From Elymus sibiricus (lineage: Eukaryota > Streptophyta > Magnoliopsida > Poales > Poaceae): 64,000 bases of DNA. Numbering within the stretch: the stretch's first letter is position 1; every line of letters begins with the position of its first letter. Position numbers and translations under genes: made by a program. Positions 1 to 10,020 of the stretch are shown here, in pieces. The stretch covers positions 443,485,531 through 443,549,530 of the forward strand of contig CM077665.1 in the NCBI GenBank assembly GCA_039707655.1, read 5' to 3'. Below the pieces are notes generated by a model. That model did not search any database. It worked only from the letters and a program-made list of their open reading frames with translations, and was not told where the DNA came from.

Positions 1-544
1 CCCCGGCAACAGGTCGGCGTTGTTCCCCGACAGAGCTCCTTGTCGGTGTCGGCGCCGTCACCCCTATAAACGAAGATAGGGGGACAACTCGTCCCGACAA
101 GGGTTTTCACAACGTGGATGACTCCGCAACCCGTAGTAAGGAAGATACTAAGGGTCTCCTTGAGAAATCGAGAAGTACTGAATTGGAAATATGCGATATA
201 CTTATCTTCCAAGCAACATCTTCTTTTTGAGCGTGATGGGCCACCATCCTTGTTTCTTTGTTCCTCTCCCCTGTTTTCTTGATGGTAAAATATGTAGGGT
301 GATAACAATAACAAAGATTACGGTTTTCGTCAAGCATTCTAGCAAATCTTTATAACATAAAAGCGATAACATTGCTGTCATAAAGAAATGCGTGATGAGC
401 ATGTAAGGATGATGATATGATGCAATGCCTAGCTTTATTATTGTTGCACACGGTATGCGCTGGCTTTGTACAAAGGGTTACATGCAACATCGGCAAGGCT
501 TGTACAAAAGGTGGCTGCCGGGGACTGCGCCCGCCAGCCGCGCC
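1..544 (-). other. 3' non-coding tail of the Tat-type Gypsy element
   Basis: This stretch lies downstream of the integrase stop codon (TAA at 545-547 on the minus strand). I see no reading frame worth calling in it. The left 100 bases are GC-rich; the rest is AT-rich. The polypurine tract and 3' LTR of the element are not recognisable and are expected to the left of the window. Confidence 0.6.
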
Positions 545-1528
545 TTACGGGTAGAACTTACGAAGATGCTCAATATTCCATGAGTTCTGCATCTTGGTGC
601 CATCTTCGGTCTCCAGATGGACTGCGCCTGGTCTGGTGACTCGTACTACCCGGTAAGGGCCTTCCCACTTCGGCGTCAACTTGTTTGTTCCCTTGGCGGA
701 CTGAACACGCCGAAGGACAAGGTCGCCTTCCTCAAGGCTCTGGGTGTGAACTCTGCGGCTATGGTAGCGGCGCAAAGCTTGCTGGTAGCGTGCGGCTCGC
801 ATAGCAGCCCGAAGACGGTCTTCCTCGAGGAGCATGGCATCGTCATGCCGCAGCTGCTGTTGCTCTACATCATCGTAGGCAAGCACTCGAGGTGACCCGT
901 ATATGAGTTCTGTGGGGAGCACTGCTTTCGCCCCATAAACTAGGGAGAAGGGCGTCTGGCCGGTAGCTCGATTTGGTGTCGTCCTGAGGGACCAAAGTAC
1001 CACCGACAACTCATCTATCCAGCGCCTGCCGCTCTTCCGCAGCTTATCAAAATTCCTTGTCTTGAGTCCTTGCAGCACTTCAACATTCATCCTCTCGACT
1101 TGCCTGTTGCTCCCTGGGTGAGCAACAGAGGCGAAGGAGACCTTGCTTCCAAGGCTTTGGATATATTGCATGAAGGCGCAGCTCGTGAACTGGGTGCCGT
1201 TGTCGGTGATCACTCTGTTAGGCACTACAAAGCGGCACACCAGTCCTTTCATGAATTTGATAGCTGCCTGCGCGGTCACCTTTCTCACTGGTTCCACCTC
1301 AGGCCACTTTGTGAACTTGTCGGTGCCCACGAACAAGAACTCAAAGCCCTCGACAGCACAGGGGAAGGGGCCCAAGATATCGAGCCCCCAGACCGAGAAT
1401 GGCCAGGATAGTGGGATTGTTTGCAGGGCTTGCGCTGGTTGATGGGTGTTCTTGGAATGGAACTGGCAGGCTTCACACTTGGTGACCAGCTCAGTAGAGT
1501 CCTGGAGGGCAGTGGGCCAATAGTAACC
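545..1528 (-). pseudogene. Integrase, C-terminal two thirds (Tat-type Gypsy)
   Basis: Would encode the integrase that inserts the cDNA of the element into chromatin. The retroviral-type DDE core is visible: Asp in GTDKFTKW, Asp in ITDNGTQF and Glu in RQVERMN are all present. The zinc-binding part lies just upstream, with CEAC as the Cys pair and the His pair on the far side of the TAG codon at 1529-1531. A C-terminal basic domain follows (KLTPKWEGPYRVV). The frame ends with TAA at 545-547. Apart from the TAG at 1529 the integrase frame is open, so loss of function comes from stop codons and not from damage to catalytic residues. Confidence 0.9.
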
Positions 1529-3265
1529 CTACCGGAAAGCTTTCCCGGTAAGGGCCCTTGATCCAATGTGGGAACCACGTACTCCTCCGTGAATCTCCGC
1601 CAATAGCTTCAGTCCATCCTCCCGGCAGATACACCTTAATTTCACACCGTTCGGTCGTCTTCTGTACAGGGTGTCATCGACAAACTGGTACATACTTGAC
1701 CGACGGGCTACTCTTTCGGCTTCCTCTTGCTCTTCGGGGAGTTCTCCTGTTTGAAGAAAATGGAATATGTGTTGTGCCCAGGTTGGAGCTCGCGGCTCGA
1801 CAACAAGGACTAAAGGCATCTCTTCGTCTCCGGGAGCGCTTGTCTCGACCGCTAGACCCTGAGGTCCTGCGGGAGGGAGCTGCTCGTCAACCGGAGCGGG
1901 ATTTTCCCCAGCAGCTTCTCTACCAGCGGCTTCGGGAAGCTCTGCCGGGAAATGCTTGCCGGAGATCAGCTTTCTTCTCTTCTTGGACATCACTGATGGG
2001 GATACTGATGGTTTAGTGGGGTGGAGAACAAAGGTTCCTGGTTCCACAGGAAGCTTCTGCGTAGCGCACTTCGATAGATGGTCAGCAATGCCGTTTTCCG
2101 CGCGCGACACATGCTCTGTTTGCAGCCCATCGAAGTGCTCCTCCAATTTCCTCACTTCTTCCACGTATGCCTCCATCAGTGGGCTCTCGTAATCCTTGTT
2201 GACTTGTTTTATCACAAGCTGAGAATCTCCTCGGACGATCAGCCTCTTTATTCCCAACTCCACCGTGATTCTGAGTCCGGCAAGGAGCCCCTCGTACTCA
2301 GCGGTATTGTTGGTGGCTTCTTCCCAGGGGAAGTGCATCTGGACGACGTACTTGAGGTAATCTCCAGTAGGGGCGATGAGGAGCACACCTGCTCCAGCCC
2401 CCTGGAGTGAGAAAGCACCGTCAAAGTATATGATCCAATCCTTAGGTGCTTCTTTGCCAGGGAGGATTGTCTCTGGAGCTTCATCATCTGGCGTGGGTGT
2501 CCATTCTGCAATAAACTCCGCCAATGCCCTGCTTTGAATGGTGGAAGTGCTTTCATACTTTAATCCGAAGCTTGACAATTCCAATGCCCACTCAACTATC
2601 CTGCCGGTGGCTTCGGGGTTTCTCAGTATGCGTTGCAACGGAAAACGGGTGACAACTGTTATCTCATGGGCTTGGAAGTAGTGGCGCAACTTCCTCGAGG
2701 CCATGATGAGACCGAAGATCAGCTTTTGCACTCCAGAGTACCTTGATCTAGCCCCCTGTAGTAGGGAACTGACAAAGTACACGGGCCGCTGCACCATTTT
2801 CTTCTTTGCCACTTCTTCAGATCCGCTGTCAACCATTTGTTGAGATCCCCCTTGGTATGTATCGAGCCTTGCCGCAGATGTTTCCTTCCCACTCCCGGCA
2901 GCATCAGCAGCGGTTGCCGAATCCCCATCCACTTCCCGCTGTGCCACCAGCGCTGCACTAACCACTTGATTCGTTGCTGCCAAATATAGCAGCAATGGCT
3001 CTTGCGGTTTAGGAGTGACCAAGGTGGGAGCAGAGGATAGGTATTTCTTTAGATCTTGCAGTGCTGCATCTGCCTCCGGGGTCCACTTCATCGGGCCAGC
3101 CTTCTTCAGGATTTTGAAGAACGGCAAGGCACACTCAGCGGACTTGGAGATGAATCTACTCAACGAGGCAACACATCCGGTTAAGCGTCTCATATCTTTG
3201 ATGGTCTTGGGTGCCTGTATCTGCTCGATCGCCTTGATCTTGTTGGGATTGGCTTCTATTCCTCG
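1529..3265 (-). pseudogene. RNase H, second (archaeal-type) RNase H and integrase N-terminus
   Basis: The frame 3193-1529 continues reverse transcriptase in the same frame after a TAG at 3266-3268. It first encodes the RT thumb/connection region and a degenerate RNase H (KLRHYFQAHEI and following residues), then an acidic, low-complexity linker. A second RNase H-like domain follows, with DGAFSLQGAGAGV, the Glu of TAEYEGLL and the Asp of VRGDSQLVIKQ. The last part carries the His pair of the integrase zinc-binding domain (IHGGVRGSHIG). It ends at a TAG (1529-1531) in a place where a Gln codon is likely. Two RNase H domains in series are a known mark of the Tat lineage. Confidence 0.88.
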
Positions 3266-4009
3266 CTAAGATACGAAGAACCCAAGCAGCTTGCCGGATG
3301 GGACTCTGAACACACACTTTTCAGGGTTGAGCTTCAGGTTGATCTTGCGCAAGTTTGCGAAGGTTTCCTCCAGATCTTGTATGAGAGTGGCTTCATCCTT
3401 GGTCTTGACCACGATGTCATCCATGTAGGCTTCCACATTTCTGTGCAGCTGAGGTCCAAAACCAATTTGAACAACCCTGGCGAAGGTCGAACCAGCACTC
3501 TTTAACCCGAAGGGCATACGTACAAAGCAGTACGTGCCACGGGGAGTTATGAATGCAGTCTTCTCCTCATCTTCCTTGGCCATAAATATCTGGTGGTAAC
3601 CGGAGTAGGCATCCAAAAAGGAGAGCAAGTCACATCCGGAGGTGGAATCAACAATTTGATCTATGCGTGGCAAGGGGAAAGGGTCCTTCGGGCAAGCCTT
3701 GTTCAAGTCAGTGAAGTCTATGCAAAGCCTCCATTTCCCATTTGCCTTTCGTACCACCACCGGGTTCGCCAACCAAGTTGGATGCAGCACCCCTCTGACC
3801 AAACCAGCTACTTCAAGCTTCTTGATTTCCTCGGCAATGAACTACTGCCGCTCCAAGGCATGTTTCCTAACCTTTTGCTTGACGGGCCGGGCATGAGGAC
3901 AGACAGCAATGTGGTGCTCAATTACCTCCCTGGGAACACCGGGGATGTCAGATGGTTGCCAGGCAAACACATCGACATTCTCCCGCAGGAAGGTAACGAG
4001 CACGCTTTC
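3266..4009 (-). pseudogene. Reverse transcriptase (Tat-type Gypsy)
   Basis: Would copy the element RNA into DNA. Visible motifs are RKANGKWRLCIDFTDLN (fingers), FLDAYSGYHQI, RMPFGLKSAGSTFAR and the catalytic box EAYMDDIVV, in the usual order. The upstream linker (DVFAWQPSDIPGVPRE and following) is also readable. Two nonsense codons lie here, a TAG at 3842-3844 just before the RT domain and a TAG at 3266-3268 at its end. No frameshift is seen. The active-site Asp pair is intact. Confidence 0.92.
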
Positions 4010-4933
4010 CTATTTGTTAGTAAGGGTAGCACTGATGGTGAAGGTACCACCAGTGCCATCCTCCCTTGCCGTGACTTTCTTCGTCTCAGGATAGGCGACC
4101 CTGGTCTTCTTGCTAGCGGAACTCTCCGGCAGATCATCATCGGTTGCAGCGCACTCCGACGAGGCGCGCTTCCCGGAGTCCTTGCCGGAGTTCTTGCCAG
4201 TCTTCTTTATTTTCTTTGTGTTTTTGGCAGGAGTTGGGATTTCTGTGGCTTCAGCTGCTACCGCGTCACGGTACATCTTGTCTATGTAGATAATTGCGTT
4301 CTTCTTGTCGGATGGGATGGAAATGACTCCAATGGGCCCTGGCATCTTCAAGGTGTTGTAAGCATTGTGGGATGCCGCCATGAATTTTGCCAAGGCTGGG
4401 CGACTGAGGATTCCGTTGTAAGGCAAAGAGATCTCAGCCACGTCGAACACTATCGTCTCTGTCCGGAAGTTCAGCTCTTCGCCGAAAGTTACCGGCAGAG
4501 TGATCTTTCCCTTGGGTCGGCTCCTGCCGGGGTTGATTCCCTGGAATGTACCCGTAGCTTCGAGCTCTTCATCAAGGATCTGCAGTTTCTCAGCCACTCT
4601 AGGGGAGATCAAGTTCAATCCGGCCCCGCCGTCAACTAACATCTTAGACACCTTGAGGTTGCGGATTGTCGGGGAAACCAACAATGGCAAACATCCGACC
4701 GTAGTGGTACGATCAGGATGATCCTCTTCGTCAAAGATGATAGGCGTGCGGGACCATCTGAGTGGCTTCCTAGATTCTGCAGTTGGTTCCACAGCATTGA
4801 CTTCGCGTGCCCACTGCTTGAGCTGGTGACGAGAGGAATGCAAGGATGCACCCCCGTCAACGCACATGACTTCGGTTGCTTTCTGAAACTCCCTGTCGCT
4901 GGAATCCTCATCATGATCCTCATCTTCACTCAT
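4010..4933 (-). pseudogene. Aspartic protease region (Tat-type Gypsy)
   Basis: Pepsin-like retrotransposon protease region that would release gag and pol products. The active-site segment reads MLVDGGAGLNLIS, with Gly in the second position of the usual D-[TS]-G triad. From memory of the family this variant is common in Tat elements, so I do not count it as damage. The flanking conserved blocks are present (YNGILSRPALAKF, HNAYNTLKMPGPIGVI). A Lys/Ser-rich tail follows. The frame ends at TAG 4010-4012. Confidence 0.85.
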
Positions 4934-6954
4934 GTCCTTTGTTTCCTTCTTCTCTCGGCCTCTGGCGGGTTTTTTCTTTTGCTGCGGGGTCTTGCCGCGG
5001 CGACCTCCTCTGCCGCCATGGCCCTTCCCGGCAGCACCGTCCTGGCCTTTTTCCTTGTCGCTCTTCTCGTATTCGGCCCTCTGCTTCTCAACAAGTTGCT
5101 CGACCTATCGGCATTCTTGGAGATCATGGCCCTTGGTGCGGTGGATTTTGCAGTACGGCCCGTCGGACTTCCCGGTGTTCTCAGCGGCAGCAGCCTCCCG
5201 GCAATCAGCGCACGCGGCAGCTCCCCTACCGGGGGACTTGGCTTTCGCCTTCTTGCCAGTACTGAGGTCTCCGGAGCTCTCGACAGCCAATACCGTTTTT
5301 CTCTTACGCTTCTTGTTGCGCTTCCTGCTCCTTCCCTTCGGGTCGGAGGTGTCTTCGTCATCATCAGAGGCCACTTCGACACCCGCCTCTTCCCCGGGAA
5401 GTTGCCTTCCCTCTTCAGCTCGAGCACACTTATCCGCCAGGGTGTAAAGCTCGTTAACAGTCTTGGTGAGCTTGACATTCATCTTGGCTCGCATCCTCCT
5501 ATTGCGCACGTTCGAGTGGAACACGGCAATCACCGCTGCGGGATGGATCTCTGGGATGTTGCGGTGCACTCGACTGAATCTCTAGATATACTTTCTCAAA
5601 GTTTCTCCCTCCTTTTGCGGGAGGACTTGGAGATCGCTCGGCTGGCCTGGTTCTTGATGACCACCAGTGAAGGCGCCAACAAACTCGTTGCATAGATCAG
5701 CCCAAGACGAAATGGAATTCTCCGACAGGTGCATCAGCCATGATCTCACATTAGGCTTGAGCGCCAAAGGGAAATAGTTGGCGAGCACCTTCTCATCTCT
5801 TCCTCCCGCAGCTTGAACAGCTATCGTGTAAATGCCCAAGAACTCCGCAGGGTTCAGCTTCCCGTCGTATTTCTCCAGTAGCTCAGGTTTGAAAGCTCGG
5901 GTCGACGGCCAGCGGACCCGTCGCAGCTCGCTAGTGAAGGCAGGGCAACCAACCTCGTAAGGAAGGTAGCCACCAGCACTGGGCGCGGGGTCACCGACGT
6001 CTGGACCGTTGCGCCTGTCGGACTGACGGTGTGCTTCCCGATGTCGCTCGATGGTGATGCGCGCATCTTCTTTCCGCCGGTCTTCAAGGACACGTTGTTG
6101 ATCCTGGTGGTTGTGCGGGCCAGACGAGACTATGGATGCCTCGTCGTGCTCGTTAGCATGCGAAACTTGCTGCGGCTGCCTCTGGGCCTGTTGTCGCGGA
6201 GGGGACTGCACCGTTGGGGTGGCCCCCTCGATGCGCTCGCCGCCCCGGGACGCCGCTGCCGTTCGCGTATGCTGCGACGGCTCTGCATGCTGGGTATTGT
6301 TGGCTTCAACGAAAGAGATCAAACTCTGAATGGTGGCTCTCCATTCATCCATCTTATCAGCCGCTGGCATGAAGTTGAGCAGCATCTGGACTCGCGCCAT
6401 GGCCTCCTCTGTGGTGCTCGACATGGCGAAAGAGGCGGACCGCGATGTCACTCGACTCTTGGTAGGGCCAAGAGAAGCGTCGCCGCGTCCTTGATGCCGT
6501 GCGCCACTCGCCGGAGCTTTCTGGTGGGCAGTGGGCCGATCCTGCGGGGATGCGGCTCCGCTGGGCGCCCTGTCTTGCTCCGCACGAGGTGCATGCCCAA
6601 CGATCTCGCTGGCGACGGGTGCAGCCGGAGGGTCATGGCTCGCACCGGACCGGGCGCCACTGAGGCGGCCTCGGCCATCCACGCGGCGGGGAGGTGATGA
6701 ACGGTTGTTTCCCTCGCCCACGGCGTTGGGGCCGAGCTCGCCATGTTGTTGTTGTAGTTGCTCCTCTCCGGTGCCTCTTGCTTCATCTCCGATCGCGAAG
6801 GACTGGACGGGGCGCCACCTGCACCGGCCACATCGTCCATGATGCCCGCCTCGCCCGCAACCGCCGCGACGTCTACGGCGCCGGCGGCCGCGTGTGAGGG
6901 AGCCTTCGAAGCGGAGGGATGCGTGGATGCACCGGATTTCTTCTTATGAGCCAT
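4934..6954 (-). pseudogene. Gag (Tat-type Gypsy)
   Basis: Structural protein of the virus-like particle. The likely start is ATG at 6954 (MAHKKKSG), soon after the primer-binding site. This N-terminal frame runs on to 6448 without the gag domain, so a frameshift near 6700-6730 moves translation to the frame that carries the capsid-like domain (EKYDGKLNPAEFLGIYTIA, NYFPLALKPNVRSWL). A zinc finger of the form C-x2-H-x4-H-x4-C (near 5115-5160) and a Lys/Arg-rich stretch follow. TAG codons interrupt the frame at 5582-5584 and 5105-5107, the first after TLRKYI and the second after LQECR. Confidence 0.85.
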
Positions 6955-7023
6955 TGTTGAAAAAGACGATGATGGAGATCGATTCGCCGCTCACGAACTT
7001 GGGTTCGCGCAAACGATGCACGC

Positions 7024-7041
7024 CCCCTACCTGGTGCGCCA
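7024..7041 (-). promoter_or_regulatory. Primer-binding site of the Tat-type element
   Basis: Four bases inside the 5' LTR the minus strand reads tggcgcaccaggtaggggg. TGG at the LTR side complements the CCA end of a tRNA, as expected for the start of minus-strand cDNA synthesis. I cannot name the tRNA with certainty. Confidence 0.75.
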
Positions 7042-7045
7042 AAGA

Positions 7046-7904
7046 TGTCGGGGCACAGATGCTCACGATCACCTATGGGACCAGAGGCCCCTTGTGGTTC
7101 GGCAAGGGGGGTCACGTTGCACGAAGAGCGGAGAGCATGAGACGACACGACGATCAGGACTCACGCATTTTACCCAGGTTCGGGCCGCTGCTAAGCGTAA
7201 AACCCTACTCCTGCTTTTTGGTGGATTAATTGGAGGAACACAAAGAACGCACAACACCTAACCCCGACAAGGACTGCTGCCGGGGAAGAGCCGCTATGCA
7301 AGTACAAGTGTTCGGGGGTTCGAGTTGCCAACCTTGAGCTAGGTTGCCTTGGGCCTCCTTTTATAGTGCAAGGGGTTACCACAATGGCAAAACAGTCATT
7401 ATCTATTGACTAGATAGCTAAGCAGAGCTATCATACCTAACTCTGGCATTTAGGACAAAATGCCATGATTACCTGCCTAGGTGGCGCTTGGGGGTGCATC
7501 CCCGGCAAGCTCTTGCCACCGCTTGGCCGGTCGTTGCTTATGGTCTTGACACGCCGCAGGGCGGGTGTCAACTGGGCGTAAATTGCATTCCGATGTGTCG
7601 CCACGTGCTTAACAAGAGCTGATTAGCTGCCTGAGGTCTCGACACCTCATCTATAAGTGACAGGCGTAGCGATGCGGTGGTTGGTGGCTCGCGCCTGCCG
7701 AGGAGTGGCCTGCCGGGTCTTCTGGAGGTGCGCATGTCTTGGTCCCCGACAAGCATCGGGGATGTGCTTGGCGCGTCGCAGTCCAGGCTTGGGCTGCCGC
7801 GTTGAGCTTTGTTGAAGTCTTGTCTTGATTGTTGCCGGGTTTTTGCTTCTACCGCCTGTGCATAAGTCAGGGGCACTGGGTACCCCTGTTCTAGTGCACC
7901 GACA
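7046..7904 (-). repeat. 5' LTR of the Tat-type Gypsy element (859 bp)
   Basis: The ends are tgtcgg at 7046 and ccgaca at 7904, a 6-bp perfect inverted terminal repeat. On the minus strand a TATAAAA box is visible (complement of 7361-7366). About 150 bases downstream lies the box acccaggttcgggcc plus gtaaaaccctactcctgct (7171-7214), which recurs in six other LTRs of this window. The LTR at 31699-32596 is a diverged member of the same family. Confidence 0.88.
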
Positions 7905-7955
7905 CATTGCAATACCGTATGTGCTCACTTTTGTTACTTGCTACCTTGTTGTTTT

Positions 7956-8806
7956 TGTTGGCATCCTGGGAACGGGGGTACCCAGACTTGCCTGCCTGCG
8001 GCCCAGGGCGTGGCCCACTTCGACAGCCAAGTATGGCCCAGCGCGGTCTCACTCAGCACAAGGCCCTCGCGAGAGCCCCGAGCTCGCGAGGGAAACAACA
8101 CCAAGACCCGCGGGGGAATAGGCCTCCCCAGGCCCCCTCCCGAGCGGCGGAGATCTCTATGCAATGCTCAACCTCGGGAGGCCAAGGATGACGCAAGGTG
8201 GGCCAGGCGGGCACCAGCGCGCCAGAGGATACATCTTCCTCTTTCGTGCAAAGGAGGCAGGAGCGCACACAGGTTCCCAAAGCACCCCCCAAAGGTTTCC
8301 ATTCCAGTGCAACAAGACCAAGACCTCGAGCTCCGCAGGACGGACGTCATCGCCGAGCCCACCTCTGCACCACCACCAGCTACTTTGCAGGCGAATACCA
8401 CCTTTCGTCAGGATAGGATGTACCTCCTGTCCCCTTTCGAATTTGGTCGTTGTGGGATCCCTTCCCGCCATTGCGATAAGGGGAGAGGACCCGGGCCACT
8501 ATAAATAGAGGCTAGGCTGCTCTGTAGAGGGGGATCCGATGCCACCCAAACGCACTCGCGAGGCAACTCACCACTGTACTAGTTCATCCACAAACCTCCT
8601 CGTGAGGCAATCCACCAAAAGCAGGAGTAGGGTTTTACGCTTCGCAGCAGCCCGAACCTGGGTAAGCTCTCGTGTGCTATCTTCTTCCTGGCCATCGAGC
8701 GGGGTTATCGTGTTGTGAGCTTGGAGGGGGTGAAGCTGTTGGAGATCTTCGCACACGCTCCTGAGTTCGAACTTCTTAGGGTTTTTGCGGAGCCCGAAAT
8801 CCGACA
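7956..8806 (+). mobile_element. Solo LTR of a Tat-type Gypsy element (851 bp, TSD gtttt)
   Basis: The LTR begins tgttgg and ends ccgaca. It is flanked by the 5-bp direct repeat gtttt (7951-7955 and 8807-8811). No internal region or second LTR is present, so this is the product of LTR-LTR recombination. The plus-strand TATAAATA box (8500-8507) gives the orientation. The leader box shared by the Tat-type LTRs lies at 8616-8664. The host sequence rejoins exactly when compared with the intact 3' LTR of element A. Confidence 0.93.
8500..8507 (+). promoter_or_regulatory. TATA box in solo LTR
   Basis: TATAAATA in a GC-rich surround (ccgggccac upstream). It is the likely core promoter of the solo LTR and would start transcription near 8530 towards element A. 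Confidence 0.7.
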
Positions 8807-9119
8807 GTTTTTTATTGTTACTATTACAAAAATCAGTATCTACTATCATTAATACACTTGTATCACCATCTCTTCACCAAACTAGTGCACCTATACAATT
8901 TACCATTGTATTTGGTGTGTTGGGGACACAAGAGACTTTTTATTATTTGGTTGCAGGGTTGTTTGAGAGAGACCATCTTCATCCTACGCCTCCCACGGCT
9001 TTATAAACCTTAGGTCATCCACTTGAGGGAAATTTGCTACTGTCCTACAAAACTCTGCGCTTGGAGGCCCAACACGAGTCTACAAGAACAAGTTGTGTAG
9101 TAGACATCAAGCTCTTTTC

Positions 9120-9136
9120 TGGCACCGTTACCGGGG
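9120..9136 (+). promoter_or_regulatory. Primer-binding site of element A
   Basis: tggcaccgttaccgggg, ten bases after the LTR end. It resembles the tRNA-Asp-type site (tggcgccgttgccgggg) used by many Triticeae Gypsy elements. Elements C and F have close variants. Confidence 0.85.
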
Positions 9137-9234
9137 AGGTGAGTGCTTGAAGGTATATCTTTAGATCTTGCAATTAAATCTTTTAGTTTCTTGTTTTTCA
9201 CTAGTTTGGTTTTATAAAAGAAAACTACAAAAAA

Positions 9235-10020
9235 ATGGAGTTTAGGTTGCATCATTTGTATCGTCTTTATAATGTCTTTGGTGAAAATAAGGATTCAGAA
9301 AATTGTGCTCAATTGGTAGAGGAAGAAATTATGAAAATACTTAATGAGAATTCCTTGAATGATGAGCATGATTGCAATCTTGCTAGTATGAATTCTCTGA
9401 ATATCCATGATGCTAATGATATGCAAAGCCACAAGCTTGGGGATGCTGTGTTTGATGAAGATGATATTTTTAGTCCCCCAAGTTTTGATGAGCAAATTTA
9501 TTATGATGATGGCATGCCTCCTATCTATGATGATTATGATGATGACATGTATGCTATAAAGAATAATTATAAATATGAAACTTGCCATCATGATTTTCAT
9601 ATTGAATGTGGTTATGTCAATCAAGTGTCTCATGATAGTTATTTTGTTGAGTTTGCTCCCACTACAATGAATGAGAAGAAAATTGCTTATGTGGAGAGTA
9701 ATAAATTTTCTATGCTTGTAGATCATGAAAAGGATGCTTTATGTGATAGTTATATTGTGAAATTCCTTCATGATGCTACTGAAAATTATTATGAGGGAGG
9801 AACATATGCTTTTAGGAATTGCAATAATATCATGTTTCCTCCCTATGTGTTCAAAGTTTTGAAGTTATGCTTGCTTTGCCTTCCTATGGTAGTTGATTCT
9901 TGCTCCCATAAATTGTTTGCTCACAAAATCCCTATGCATAGGAAGTGGGTTAGACTTAAATGTGCTTTTCATGACATTCATGATGCTCTCTTGCATGTTT
10001 CAATTACTATTCCTATGTGA
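9235..10020 (+). CDS. Intact 261-aa ORF of unknown function in non-autonomous element A
   Basis: ATG at 9235 lies about 100 bases after the primer-binding site and is preceded by an A-rich stretch; the stop is TGA at 10018-10020. The product is acidic and rich in Asp, Asn, His and Tyr. It has an Asp/Tyr cluster around residues 75-105, a Cys/His group (ETCHHDFHIECG, about 120-131) and a Cys/Leu-rich, possibly membrane-seeking part near 205-225. It ends with the block FAHKIPMHRKWVRLKC. I see no gag zinc knuckle, protease or RT motif. Element B carries the same protein in broken form (FAYKMPMHRNYVRFKC), so it belongs to a family of elements and is not a chance ORF. The role is unknown; a Gag-like or accessory role is only a guess. 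Confidence 0.75.
   Translation: MEFRLHHLYRLYNVFGENKDSENCAQLVEEEIMKILNENSLNDEHDCNLASMNSLNIHDANDMQSHKLGDAVFDEDDIFSPPSFDEQIYYDDGMPPIYDDYDDDMYAIKNNYKYETCHHDFHIECGYVNQVSHDSYFVEFAPTTMNEKKIAYVESNKFSMLVDHEKDALCDSYIVKFLHDATENYYEGGTYAFRNCNNIMFPPYVFKVLKLCLLCLPMVVDSCSHKLFAHKIPMHRKWVRLKCAFHDIHDALLHVSITIPM

Larger units (their letters stand above)
1..7904 (-). mobile_element. Tat-lineage Ty3/Gypsy retrotransposon, partial (3' end outside window)
   Basis: Read on the minus strand the order is 5' LTR (7904-7046), primer-binding site, gag, protease, reverse transcriptase, RNase H, a second RNase H-like domain, integrase. The gene order and the extra RNase H domain (D-G-A near residue 260 of the 1529-3193 frame) are typical of the Tat lineage. 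From about 6721 down to 545 the coding region stays in one frame with no frameshift, but it has six internal TAG codons. One frameshift separates the gag N-terminus (start at 6954) from this frame. The copy is therefore inactive but structurally well preserved. It is inserted into the 5' LTR of element A; the left target-site duplication lies outside the window, so the expected cattg duplication cannot be checked. Confidence 0.9.
7905..9109 (+). repeat. 5' LTR remnant of element A, split by two insertions
   Basis: Bases 7905-7955 and 8812-9109 together match the last 349 bases of the 3' LTR of element A (from about 14034 to 14382) with about 11 differences by hand count. The upstream part lies beyond the Tat-type element, outside the window. 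A solo LTR sits between the two pieces. The LTR ends tagacatca at 9109 and is followed by a primer-binding site. Confidence 0.88.

Noticed and set aside
3593..5695. Long plus-strand frames (348 and 325 codons) at 3593-4639 and 4718-5695
   Set aside because: They lie opposite the gag-protease-RT frame of the Tat element, have no recognisable motif, and are mirror frames of a GC-rich coding region.
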